Shown piece after piece: positions 32,017 to 43,000 of a stretch of 64,000 nucleotides of DNA (position 1 is the first letter of the stretch; each line of letters starts with the position of its first letter). The notes beneath the pieces were generated by a model. The model had not been told where the DNA came from and did no database searches. It worked only from the letters and a program-made list of their open reading frames with translations. The stretch comes from Epithemia pelagica (Eukaryota; Bacillariophyta; Bacillariophyceae; Surirellales; Surirellaceae), in NCBI GenBank assembly GCA_946965045.2, contig OX337233.1, positions 3,224,001 through 3,288,000 of the forward strand. The letters run 5' to 3'. The translations under genes and the position numbers were made by a program.

Positions 32017-33803
32017 TTAGACCGGTACATAGGCCGTCGTCGTTTTGGTCGTGGGACCTTCCACTTTCTGTGGATCGGTTGCTTCCTCGAGATTCGTGGC
32101 GGTGTTGGTGGTAGCAGCAGCACCAGCACCAGACTCCACTGCTGGTTGGGCATCCGTTTCCAATCCTTCTGGTGGTCGTAGTCGAGACGAATCGGTGGCT
32201 GCCATTCTCGTGGGAATTGTTGGTTCCACAGCTGTGGTCGGTTCGGTGATTGTTGGACTGGCTGTCGTAGAGTTGACTGGCACGGAATCAGATTCGGTCG
32301 TGGAGCTACTGAGAGGCTCGGTGACGGGTGGCATTAGGGGTGCAAGTGGCGGTTTCTCTGGTACTACATCTCTGGATTCCTCCTTATTGTTTGTAGTTGG
32401 GAACGTCGTCGTCATAGTAGTAGTACTACTACTACTGGAAGCCGCCGCATCCAGCAAGAGTCGTTTGGTGGGTGGCGGCTCGACCGACCCAGCCGCAACT
32501 GGTGGAGCCGCTCGTTTCTTGGCCGCCGCTTCCCGATACACGGCATGAAAGGCCGCGGCCAAGACTTGTCGTTCTTCATCGGTCAAGGGTGGGCCCAGGA
32601 CCATGTCGTCGGAATCGTCGTTGCTACTGTTGTCATTGTCCTCACCCACCACCGCCTTGTGTGACTTGTGGTGGTTGTTGTCATTTTCCAGTTTACCTTG
32701 CAACGATTGTTGTTGCTGTTGTTGTTGCTGCAATTGTTGAATTTGTTTTTGCAAGGCTTGAATGGTTTCATCCCGTTCTTGGACGCCTTGGGCCAATTGG
32801 ACTCGTGCTGTGGCTTGTTGTTCTTCGTGTTCCAAATCTTGGGCAAAGGTGGTGTAGGTGGGGACGGCAAAGTATTGGCCCAGATTGAAACAAACACAGG
32901 CATCGGCCGGTGTCAAATCGAGCAATTTGGCTAATCGTGCCGGAATGGCATGTTTTTCGTGCACATGCATGCGTTTCTTGCCATGCCAGAGTGTAATGTA
33001 ATCCAACACGCGGGGATGAAAATGACGGTAGGCAATGAATTTGCAGCGTACTTGTTTGGCGGTTTTGACCGCATGCTGCGTCTTCATGAGCTGCAGGGCT
33101 TGGACGGGTGTGAGTTTCAGGAGATGGATCAAACATTGTTGTAAATACGCATTGGTGTATGTGGAACTGGCGGAGGAGGCATCCTTGAAAATGGGCAAGA
33201 CCAAATAATTGGGTGTATGATGATTGACCTTGCCGAGCATGGCCCAACGACGCATTTCTCCCGCACAGCGACGATCACCACAAATACAAAACCGTAATCG
33301 AAAGCCATTGACCACTTTGCGATCGCGAACGGGCGTTGTGGTTGTCTTTTTCTTGTTGCTACTGCGAGTCTTGGAAGAAGAAGAAGGCGGGTTGTTGGAA
33401 GCTGCTGCTACTGAAGTACGACCAGTCGTTTCTGTTGTAGCAGTGGTACTTGTGGTTGTGGTTTTCTTGTCGGCAGTGTCAGCCATTGTTGTCGCTCCTG
33501 TCGTTGCGGGTGTAGTGGTTGTAGTGGTAGTCGCCGTAGGTTCGTCTTTCTTGTTTGGATTTGTGGAACACGCGGCTTGTTCCTGTGTCGTATTTGCAGT
33601 CGGTAGAAACGCTGCAGTGTTGGTGGTGGTGATTGGCGCTGCCGCCAAAGCCATGGGAGCGGTCGTTGTGGTGGTGCTGATCGTCGTAGGATTCGTCGGG
33701 GAGGCTGCTGCTGCGGTGGTGGTACTAGTTGCACCCATGGTTGTGGGTGTGGCCACAGAATGAAGAGTCGTGTTGGTATTTCTTGTGCCAAACGAATGGT
33801 TCG

Positions 33804-33867
<64 letters not shown>

Positions 33868-34635
33868 GGATGGTTGTGGAGGAGCGGCGGACGCTGCGGC
33901 TACCAGTCTTGCATTCCCCTTCATCAAGAATGATTGCATGGGTTGTTGTTGTTGTGGTGGAACCACCAAGGTGTTGTTGGCATTGTCCGAGAGACCACCC
34001 GCAGTCGAAACTTGTTGTTGTTGTTGTGAATGGACAAATCCGTGCATCAGCTGGTTCGTCGAGATATTGTTGTTGTTGTTGTTGTTGTTATCGTTGTTGC
34101 TACTGCGAGGGGTGTTGTGGTTCATGGTCGGTGCAATCTTCAAGGGAGGTTCCAAAGGCGGAAGAATCAAGCCTCCTAAAAAGGATTGTTGCTGTTGTGG
34201 TTGTGCCTGGACGAGGGATGGTTGGGTGAACAACAAGGCTTGTTGTTGTTGTTGTTGTTGTGGATCCTCGGAGGGGGGAGCACCCAGTGCTGCCATTATC
34301 CCCTGTCGGTGATTCGTAGCCGCAGCAGCAGTAGGGCTGTTCTTGTTGTTGGTCATGCCCAAGAGAGTCATTCCTCCGGACAATGCCCGTCCATGTTGTT
34401 GTTCTTGTTGTTGTTGTTGTGGAGGGACGGGTGGTCCATTCGTATTCGTTTGCAAATGGTTGGATCCAATATGATTGCCGCCATTCGGAGGATTGGTGTT
34501 ACTCCTCAATAAGGTGCTGCTCGAAGGGTAGAGTTGGCCTTGTGCTAGAACCTCTCCATGATGATTGTTGGTGCTGTGGTTGTCGTTCCGCTGGAGGATT
34601 TGACTTTGATTCGGAAGGTTGTTGTTGTTGTTCAT
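32017..34635 (-). CDS. Large Gln/Asn/Thr-rich protein with Cys-containing core domain
   Basis: 872 residues from the ATG at 34635 (MNNNNNLPNQSQ). The first 430 residues are poly-Gln, poly-Asn and poly-Thr. A folded core of about 190 residues begins at VNGFRLRFCICGDRRCAGEMRRWAM and runs through HTPNYLVLPIF, LKLTPVQALQLMKT, RCKFIAYRHFHPRVLDYI and AIPARLAKLLDLTPADACVCF. A Gln-rich coiled coil follows, then an acidic Ser/Thr tail. The build, long prion-like tracts around one core, suggests a nuclear regulator, but I do not recognise the core. Single exon. Confidence 0.65.
33803..33867. repeat. (TTG)n microsatellite coding poly-Thr
   Basis: About 21 uninterrupted TTG/TGT triplets, read on minus as ACA codons within the Gln/Thr-rich gene. 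Its length should vary between strains. Confidence 0.9.
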
Positions 34636-34755
34636 AATAGTGTCACAGAGAGATCCTTCTCGCACAAAAGAGTCTTTCAAATGAGGTCAGTGCTTCTGCT
34701 GTTGTGAGCGTTGTTGAGGTTGATGAGGTCAGTGCTTCTTTGGCTCGCTGTGGTT

Positions 34756-34822
34756 TTCGCTGTTTTCTGGCCCCCCGAAGGAAGGGGAGCCCCCCACACA
34801 CACATCCACAAAAACGCGCCAC
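34756..34822 (+). repeat. 67-base dispersed repeat, copy 1
   Basis: Identical, base for base, to 56869-56935. It runs from TTCGCTGTTTTCTGG through CCCCCCGAAGGAAGGGG to AAAAACGCGCCAC. It lies 85 bases upstream of the HNH gene, on the same strand. The flank to its left carries ATGAGGTCAGTGCTTCT twice (near 34681 and 34724). Confidence 0.9.
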
Positions 34823-34907
34823 GCCTAGGAGTCCCCAACTCGAATAGTGGTTTTCCATCAGGCCACAACAACAGCAACGCATTCTGATCCAGGGAATCCA
34901 GAACGCC

Positions 34908-36377
34908 ATGGCCAATAACGAGGTGTGGGTAAGATGGAAGGACTCTTCTGATGACTGGTTATTTGATACTGTCACGGATCTGAAAGATGATGCGGAAATC
35001 AAGGACCTGCGTAAAGCGTTTGTGAGGCAACAAAACCTTCAAGGTCAGCTTTCACCGGCAGAGGTACAAGTTCGCGAAACAACCGTCCATGGTGAGGACC
35101 GTCTCAAGGCGAGCAGCCCATTGGTGACCTATTTTGTGCCTCCCACAGGTTGTGTTCCGGAGCCCGGAAAAAGCGAGGATACTGCTTTGTTTCTGACCGT
35201 TCCGCGGATTGCTGCTAGAGGTACCAATGCACCAGCGATCGTGCTGCAAGAACCGCTTTCGCAACAACCAAGTCGCTGGCGCAAGGTCTCCGGGGCAATA
35301 TCTCGACCAAAAACCCACGCTGGTGCCCGTTACGAGCTGTTCAAATTGGCGTCTTCTCTTAAAGGATTATATCCACCAGATCTAGATGCAAATACGGCTT
35401 TTGTCACAGAGGCGAGTGATAGTGACCCGTTCAATCGTTCGATCATTAAGTTTTCTGTGGTGTTTAGCAAGGTTTTTCGGGCTGGCTATTTTGTGGACAA
35501 CTTGAAGGCTTATATTCTTCGCAACAACGGGGATTTACAGCTGGTGGACGACCAACAGAACATCGTGCGGGACTTGACCTTATCAGAAATTGACCCCTTT
35601 CCAGTGACAGTCGAAAACATGGTTCTAAAGACTCACTACGAACCACAAAATGGAGAAGCGGAACCGGGTTCGCCTCTTGTAGACATGATATTGGATACTC
35701 GATCAAGCGACTTCACAATGGATGTCACCCTTCTATCAATAAAAGACACCACTTTTCGATTTCAACGGATTGAGAACAGTGCTTCTTTCACGTTGGCTGA
35801 GGCGGAATCAGCTCACATCTTCCCCAGTGCCAAATGTCACGGAGTGTATGAATGGCTTGATACACCCGACTTCAACCGCCTTGCGTTGAGTAGAGATGTC
35901 CATCTGAACTTTGATGGAACTGGACGGGGAAGAGGAAAGCGACGGAAAACAGTGCAGTCCTTTGCGATTAGGCCTTTGCGAAATGCCAACACTGAATTTT
36001 CCACCTGTATCATTGACGAATGCCATTACTACATTATCCCATTGGAGTTGGTATTTAACAGGAATGAAATTGCAGAGGCTATTTTAAACAAGCTTGAAAA
36101 AGGCGCGGCTCTCTACAAATACCCAAACGATCGGTGGACGATATCGGGGGCTGATGTTCAAATATTCTATCCCAAGAATAACAAAAATACTCTCGTTACG
36201 GAGGAGTCTGAGGACGGGGACACTATCCTTGTGACAGCCATTCCTGGTGTCGACGACCTTAGTGAATGCTGGTCAAATTCTGCTAACTTGTACGAAGTGG
36301 AAGCTGCTGAGATTTTGGAGAAATGTCTCCTTTGGAATTATCAAAATGCCCTGCAGTCATGGAGGTTGGTAGGGTAA
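34908..36377 (+). CDS. HNH-motif protein with Crinkler-like N-terminal header
   Basis: 489 residues, intact. The C-terminal half has an HNH-type nuclease pattern: His in SAHIFPSAKC (H303), Asn in DFNRLALS (N323) and His in RDVHLNFDG (H332), spaced as in the HNH_2 family. The N-terminal 70 residues (VWVRWKDSSDDWLFDTVTDL then KDLRKAFVRQQ) weakly resemble the ubiquitin-like header of Crinkler (CRN/RHS-type) proteins, which often carry nuclease ends. The middle is unassigned. No signal peptide. A mobile or selfish-element role, or an effector role, is inference. A 67-base dispersed repeat lies just upstream. Confidence 0.55.
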   Translation: MANNEVWVRWKDSSDDWLFDTVTDLKDDAEIKDLRKAFVRQQNLQGQLSPAEVQVRETTVHGEDRLKASSPLVTYFVPPTGCVPEPGKSEDTALFLTVPRIAARGTNAPAIVLQEPLSQQPSRWRKVSGAISRPKTHAGARYELFKLASSLKGLYPPDLDANTAFVTEASDSDPFNRSIIKFSVVFSKVFRAGYFVDNLKAYILRNNGDLQLVDDQQNIVRDLTLSEIDPFPVTVENMVLKTHYEPQNGEAEPGSPLVDMILDTRSSDFTMDVTLLSIKDTTFRFQRIENSASFTLAEAESAHIFPSAKCHGVYEWLDTPDFNRLALSRDVHLNFDGTGRGRGKRRKTVQSFAIRPLRNANTEFSTCIIDECHYYIIPLELVFNRNEIAEAILNKLEKGAALYKYPNDRWTISGADVQIFYPKNNKNTLVTEESEDGDTILVTAIPGVDDLSECWSNSANLYEVEAAEILEKCLLWNYQNALQSWRLVG

Positions 36378-36871
36378 ACAAGCCCTGTCTATGTTCACAA
36401 CAACCCGATCAAAAACTGAAAGCAATACGCTTTCTCGGTTCTCGGCCGACCTATTGGCTAACCCATTCCATTTTGTATCTGCTTTTCCTCAAAGAAAATT
36501 CTCCCTGTTCCCTGATTCCTCAACTCATCGCCAACATTGCTTCGTCTCCTCACCTTTTCATAACGATCAGATACTTCGTCGTAACGGTCAACCGTATAGT
36601 TGCGTGTTCAATCACTTTTGTGGTTTCTTTGAGCAATCATTAACAGGAGACTTACTCGCTTTCTCTTTTCGATTACTTTTGCGGTTGGTATGCTCTTCAA
36701 AAACTGCGATGGTAGAAGGGGAGTGGTTGAGATGGTTATGCCCGAACCAGAATCTGTTCCTCGCTTGACTATCTCTAATTCCGCTTCTTTCCTCCTATTG
36801 CCTTGAACGATGAATAGGTAGATCGTAGGTCACTTCTGATGACAACCGCGAATGGAAAGTCTTGAATTGCA
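36378..36871. other. Intergenic spacer
   Basis: About 490 bases. No gene recognised. Confidence 0.5.
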
Positions 36872-37736
36872 CTAGTGATCCTTGTGCCAAAACGAAACTG
36901 CCTGTTCGTTACCAATCCACAAATTCACAACCTCGGGTTCTGTGACACCAAACGCCTCGTGTGCCCAGTGCCCACGGAAAGGAGGCGGGTACACCATACT
37001 GTGTGGTCCATATCTTCCACAAGGGGGCCAATTCCTGGCGCAAACAATCGTTTTGTGGAGAATAGTACAAAACGGAAGATTGCAACATGGACTCGAGTCG
37101 ATCGGTATCACTGTCGTCTTCGTCATCCTTCTCGACAAGGACGTGCTCTCTTTGATCAACCACTGGAAAGATTCGATCACGAAACGACTCTTAGGGTTCC
37201 TCGTTCTGGTCGAATGGTTCGTTGTGCTGTTGCTTTGCAGCTGGTCGTTGTAGTTGTAAATGCTTGGCGAAGGTGGCCAATGACATTTTCACTGGCATGG
37301 GCTTGACAAACACAGGGTTGTTGTTGTGGTTCTGGTTGTCACCTCCTGTGTTCTGTTCTTTTGCATGTTGTACGGTGGTTTGACGCAAACAATCTCCATG
37401 GCCATCGGGTGTCACGTCGACCTGCATGATGAGATGGGAGGGTGCCTGATCCAACAAGTCCTCGACTGTCACTGGAGGAAAGGATGGAATGGCATTTCGA
37501 ATGATTCACGGTCGACTCATGGCCACATGCTGTCGCAAAAAATCCACCGTGGAGGGCGGATGGTCGTAGATCGGAATGGAGGACGAACCACCAAAACACC
37601 AGAGGTAGCTCACATCCTCCTGAAAACTATCCAGGGCTTTGGCAGACGCAAATAGTACTTCCCCTCCTCTTTTTTGTGTATGGGTGTCGTTGCTGCCATC
37701 CTGGTTGCTAGGAGTACGATTGCCGTTGGTCGCCAT
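36872..37736 (-). pseudogene. JMJD7-type JmjC (cupin-8) oxygenase, broken
   Basis: One homology runs over three open pieces. The first holds PPSTVDFLRQHVAMSRP, followed by an in-frame TGA (37506-37508) and IIRNAIPSFPPVTVEDLL. The second holds VDVTPDGHGDC and PVFVKPMPVKMSLATFAKHL, then an in-frame TAA (37191-37193). After a frameshift near 37000, the third reads AFGVTEPEVVNLWIGNEQAV and HKDH, including the iron-binding HxD. It stops there, so the second iron ligand His and the rest of the barrel are lost. These signatures are those of JMJD7-like lysyl hydroxylases. It is head to head with the NSUN5 gene. Confidence 0.8.
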
Positions 37737-37863
37737 GGTAAAAAATCTTCCTTTTGTGTGCGCGAATGGATCTTCGTATCCGCGACCACAAAACTTCGTG
37801 CCATTGCCACTTTTCGCATACTCACAACCACCGAAGGTTTTTGTCTTTCTACATCATCTCGTT
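37737..37863. promoter_or_regulatory. 127-bp divergent promoter
   Basis: The space between the ATG of the JmjC pseudogene (minus) and that of NSUN5 (plus). It was presumably a bidirectional promoter; no motif singled out. Confidence 0.4.
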
Positions 37864-39975
37864 ATGGCCATGGTGCCAAAGAGTCATGCCAAAGTTGCTT
37901 CTGGTAAAGCCAAAAAGATAAAGTCTACTGCATCGTCTCGGTCGTCCTCCGGTTCCACTTCTCCCTATGCACCGGCGGCTCGTATCTTGAATCAAGTCTG
38001 GAATCATGGCAAGGGTCTCAAATCCATTGTGTACGACAAGGATACCGGGCAACTGATATGTTCCAAACAAACTTACGCTCAAGTATGTGAGGTATTGAAA
38101 CACAAGTCCTTGTTGGATCGTGTCTGGAAGCAGGCACTGAAAGAGACAAAACAACAAGAACAAGATTCTTGTTCACAAAACAGCAACAAGAAGGACAAAG
38201 TCGAGAAAGGCACAAAGACTGGAGAAACATCATCAACAACCACCATGGAGATCAAGAATGAGGGTCTCTTGTTCGTTTTACTGTTTGAACTCTTGTTGGG
38301 GCCGCATCAATCGATTCAAGGTGGTGGTGCTCTCAAACGACACTTGATGCGACTCGAACCTGTGTTGCAAAACGCTGTGACCGCCGAAACGACCGACACA
38401 AAGTTTCCCCGTACTGGGTCGTCCGTGGTGGAATTTCCTCGCTATGTTCGCATCAATACACTGTGGCCTGGTACGACGTGGAACGAGATTTCCACACATT
38501 TCGTATTGGAAGGCTCTTCTTCCTTTTCCGATGACACAAATAATGCTGCGACAAGGGACGAATCCGCCGCTGATGCCAGTGCTCCAGCTGGTGGTGTGTA
38601 TCGAGATGCCCATATTCCCGATTTGCTCGTATTTACGGACAGTTTTGCACCAAGCTGTAAGACGAACAACAAAAACAGTCGAATGACAACCCAATGGTTG
38701 CGACAAAATACCTACTTGTCACCCCATCGAATTGTCTTGCAAGACAAGTCGTCTTGCTTTTCCGCCTTTTGTTTGGTTCAGGGATTTGCTCCCCAAAGCC
38801 TTGCACCCGAGCGTCGAGTGTACTTGGATGCCTGTGCGGCACCGGGTAACAAAACCAGTCATTTGGCAGCTCTCGTGCATCAGCAGCAAGAACAACACCA
38901 AAAACAAGTGTCCAAACGAAAAGGGCGTGAACACAAGGGCAATAAAGACAAACCGGCCATCATTTACGCATTGGATCGGTCCAAGGAACGATGTGACACT
39001 CTGCGACGGAGAATAGCAGAAATGGTTCCGACATCTGCCAGTGATCCTGCCCTTGTTGACAAGAACCATCCTCGAGTGGAGGTCAAGTGCCAAGACTTCT
39101 TGCAAACTCCTGCTAAGGACACGGACAAGAATCTTGCGAATGTCACAGATATTCTGTTGGATCCGTCGTGTTCGGGATCGGGCATATTCAATAGTCTGGA
39201 TCGTAAACAAGATCCTCAAAACAACAACGAGGATGACCAAGTTACCCCTACAAGCGAGCACGGAGAACTGGATCCCTCGTCCGGCAATACCAATAGCAAA
39301 ACGGCGAAACGTTTACAATCTCTTTCGAGCTTTCAACTGCAGGCATTGCGACGCGCCATGACAGCATTTCCAGCCGTAGAGCGCATTGTCTATTCCACTT
39401 GCTCGATTCACGTCCAAGAAAATGAAGGTGTGGTAGCAAAGGCATTGGAGTTGGATCGTGACGATGCCCCACATGATGGAGGACACAAGTGGGAGCTGAT
39501 TGCACCAAAATGCATGCAAACATGGCCTTGTCGAGGCAAGTCGTACAAAGGTTTAACGGCTGCAGAATCGGCTTGTTTGTTGCGCGTCGATGGACCGGAA
39601 TACGAAACCAATGGCTTTTTTGCAGCTTGTTTCCAAAAGAAGACAAAGATCCGACCCAAGAGCAACAGTGATGCAGGGCAGGACAACCTCACAGGTAAGG
39701 GTGCTTCTTTCACTAGTGGATATCCGTTGCCAGTGTATCCAGGACGAGCGCAACTGGACATGAGCTCCCGACATGGGTCGCAACCACCCAAGGATGAACC
39801 AAAACAGAAGCCCTTGGCGCTGCCATCATCGAAATCTACACCCTCAGAAGCCTCTGGAGGACAATCAAAGAAAAGTGATGCAATCTCCAAGAAAATGGCC
39901 AAAAAGTTGGAATGGAAACGACGACAACGACAAGCTAAAGAAGAACGGTTGGGGAAAAAGGCACGTACCCATTGA
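37864..39975 (+). CDS. NSUN5: NSUN5/Rcm1-type rRNA cytosine-5 methyltransferase
   Basis: 703 residues from the ATG at 37864, placed just before the conserved start of the family (SPYAPAARILNQVWNHGKGL); the open frame further upstream overlaps the divergent JmjC gene and is not used. The SAM-binding motif is DACAAPGNKTSHLAA (near residue 322). The two Cys of the RNA m5C mechanism lie in LLDPSCSGSG (near 436) and YSTCSIHVQENE (513). NSUN5 relatives methylate one cytosine of large-subunit rRNA in the nucleolus. Gln/Lys-rich inserts lengthen the protein, and the Lys-rich tail fits nucleolar targeting. A truncated retroelement begins about 35 bases past the stop. Confidence 0.9.
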   Translation: MAMVPKSHAKVASGKAKKIKSTASSRSSSGSTSPYAPAARILNQVWNHGKGLKSIVYDKDTGQLICSKQTYAQVCEVLKHKSLLDRVWKQALKETKQQEQDSCSQNSNKKDKVEKGTKTGETSSTTTMEIKNEGLLFVLLFELLLGPHQSIQGGGALKRHLMRLEPVLQNAVTAETTDTKFPRTGSSVVEFPRYVRINTLWPGTTWNEISTHFVLEGSSSFSDDTNNAATRDESAADASAPAGGVYRDAHIPDLLVFTDSFAPSCKTNNKNSRMTTQWLRQNTYLSPHRIVLQDKSSCFSAFCLVQGFAPQSLAPERRVYLDACAAPGNKTSHLAALVHQQQEQHQKQVSKRKGREHKGNKDKPAIIYALDRSKERCDTLRRRIAEMVPTSASDPALVDKNHPRVEVKCQDFLQTPAKDTDKNLANVTDILLDPSCSGSGIFNSLDRKQDPQNNNEDDQVTPTSEHGELDPSSGNTNSKTAKRLQSLSSFQLQALRRAMTAFPAVERIVYSTCSIHVQENEGVVAKALELDRDDAPHDGGHKWELIAPKCMQTWPCRGKSYKGLTAAESACLLRVDGPEYETNGFFAACFQKKTKIRPKSNSDAGQDNLTGKGASFTSGYPLPVYPGRAQLDMSSRHGSQPPKDEPKQKPLALPSSKSTPSEASGGQSKKSDAISKKMAKKLEWKRRQRQAKEERLGKKARTH

Positions 39976-40009
39976 AGTTACTATTACAGCTATGTTATTC
40001 ATGTTTCGT

Positions 40010-43000
40010 AATAGAGGGCTCCCACAGAAGAACAAGATGTACCCGGTGCGAGACTTGGTGCTTGCCAGATTGTCTTGTTGTTCGCGGCCATGGAGGCCGG
40101 CGAAGTCGGCATCGACGTAACAGTCGATCTTGTAGTTGGTGTTGGGAGTAAAGATGGTACCTTGGTTCACGGTACCGGAGAGATACCTGACAATCATCTT
40201 TATTGCAGAGGCATGGGATTGTTTGGGGTTAGCTCCGAAGCGAGCGGCTTGGCTCACGGCGTAGGTGATGTCCGGTCTCGTGTTGGTTGAGAGATAAAGG
40301 AGCATCCCAACAACCGACGAGTAGGACCAGGACTCTTTCATTGGGAGTCCGTCAGGGTCAGAACCAAGGGCTGCAGTGGAGGCTGGTGTTTTGTTGGCGT
40401 TGCAGTTTTCAAGTCCAGTGGCTTTGATGATCTTGTTGATCAAGCCTGGTTGAGTCATTGTGATGGTATTGGATGACTTGTCAACCACAAACTTGATACC
40501 AAGGTACTCGGCAAAGTCTCCATCCTGCGTCAATTCGAATCCCTTTTTGTTGAGTCTGTTCACGAACTCGTCGATGGCTTGTTGAGTTGGAGAAGCAACA
40601 CCACAATCATCGAGATAGAGGAACACAATCATATCTGGCTTGAGAAAGAGACAGATGTTGTGGTCACTCTGTTTGAATCCGTCCTCCAACAAAGCATCAC
40701 GCAAATGTTCATACCACAGCCTTGGGGCTATGGCCAATCCATACAAACTCTTCTTGAGACGAAGGCAGGTTCGCGTTGGTCGTTGGGATTGATAGCCTCT
40801 TGGAAGATGGATCCAAATTGGCTCCTTGAGTGTCGCTTTCACAAATGCATTCGAGAAGTCGACACAAATAATGATCCAGTCTTGAATCATGGCGAAGATA
40901 AGGACCAGTCAAATGGTACTCCAAGAGACGACGGGTGCGAACGTCTCAAATTCTCCTTCTTGGAGATCTCCGCGCACACAGTACCTGCCCTTGTATTTCT
41001 TGATTTCTCCTGTTGGTGATCTCTTCCGTTTGAACACCCATGTGCCAGGAAGGATCCTTGTTGTTGCATCTTCTACTGGGACCTCTTCCCATGTGCCTTT
41101 TGCTTCCAATGCTTCAATCTCTCGTTGAGCAGCAGCCTTCCATTGGTCGAGATTAGGCTCCAAGAGAATTTGGTCAAAGCTCAACGTATCAGGATCCGAT
41201 GCAGCGGCTTTGCAAATGGCCAAGTCACAAAGGTTGGACTGTTGCAGCAGTGTATGATAAAGATGGTAGTTCATACAGTTGGAGTCGTATGTCGTGTGAC
41301 TGGCATCCATGGAGGAGATGAGTCAAAGTGGGGCACGACGAGTACGAGTGGAGCGACAAAGAGGAGAAGAAGAGGCAGAGAGGGAAGGCTGTGATTGTTT
41401 GGGTGAACGCGACGGAGCAGGTTGTTTGGGTGGTTTGGTAGAATTCTCCCTCTGACAAGGCGATGGACCGGAGACAGAAGGGACAGAAACCTCGACACGG
41501 GGCGAAACAACCGAAGGGGAGACAGCGGGAGGAGAAGGAGGAGACGGAGGGGTGGGAGGGGACGGAGTGGTGGCTGCTTGGGGCACGACAGTTGCTCCCT
41601 CAGACGAAGGGATGGCTCCCTCAGACGAAGGAGGGGCTCCCTCAGACGAAGGAAAAATGGGTGGAGGCAGGGGTAATGGCATGGGAGGACGATGAATTGC
41701 CATGGAATCAAAAACACATTGCTGGGAATTGAGTGTGTCCAGAGCAGTTGTTGTGTCAGTGATGTTGGGAGCGGAGTTGTCGTGTGGATCTTCATCGTCG
41801 GTATGGTGAAAATGGTCAAGAGAGTCGCCGAGCAGTTGGGTCCATTCTGGAGTGGAGAAGTCGGGCAAGGTTGTTGGGTCCACGCTAATGGTTTCGAACC
41901 AGTCGTCGAAGACGACATGAAACTGTGGCGTGATAGCGCCCATCTCCGGATTGAGGACAAGGGGAATGGAGCTTGCATGATTCGGGCTCAGTCCCATGAA
42001 CATGCAGCGATGGGAACGAGGTTTCCATCGTGGGAGCTTACCTCCATCAGAAATTCGCTTATCCAGAACGTATACTGGACATCCCCAGACGTGGAGATCA
42101 TGGAATTTGTTATGTTCGAAGCGGGTGCGGGTAAAAATGTCATTAGGACTCAGTCCAGTTGTGGGGTTAGGGATATTGTTGTATAGGTACACCGCGTGTT
42201 GTACCGCCATAGGCCACAAACTAGAATCCGCCATGTCCGGCCAGTGAGTTGCTGAGTGAAGCATCATCGTACGAGCAATGCTCATGATGGTTTGAATACT
42301 TCGTTCAGCAATGCCGTTGTGGTGGTGGGCACCAACTCCAGCGAAGTGTTGAATTTGGTGGAACTGTTGCAAATGGGCAGTGTATCCTTTCGATGTAAAG
42401 GCTGACCCATTGTCGGACACATACTGTTGAGGAACCACTCCACAATCACGGCATCGCAACTCAAACTCTTCTTTCGCCTTGAGAGTTTCGTGGGAACTCA
42501 GATGGCTTTGGAACACACAATCTACTCGGCCACTGGCAATGTCAACGAAGATTGCACCTCCAGCAAACATTTTGGAGTCCTTGCTCTTTCCTTTGGAGGA
42601 GAATAGACGGCCTTTGGTGCTGCAGATAAAATGGTCAACTGCAACAGATTGTCCTGGATGGAGGACGTCCTTCTTCAACACTCCATCACGTGCCGATTGA
42701 ACTTTGGTGGTTCGTCCAGGAGCCGAACGTTGCCGTTGCTTGCCAAATTGGCAGGCAGCACACATGGGTGGATTGACAAGTTTACATGCAGCCATATGCA
42801 ACTTGCGTTGACTTTCGGAGGTTGCCAAGACACCAGTGTGCATCAAGAATTGAACTCGCTTGAAACCAGGATGGCCGAGACGGTTGTGCCACTTGGCGAA
42901 CTCTTTCTGTGGAGGTGACATGTTTATGTTGTTGTTGTGGACGGTTGAGATTGTGTTAGCCAGAGTAGTTGTGGCAGTTTTGAGTCCTTCCAGGTCGAAT

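Noticed and set aside
34643..35002. Minus-strand frame with GAFLWMCVWGAPLPSGG-like peptide, also at 56649-56966
   Set aside because: It is merely the translation of the 67-base repeat; no other conserved coding sign.
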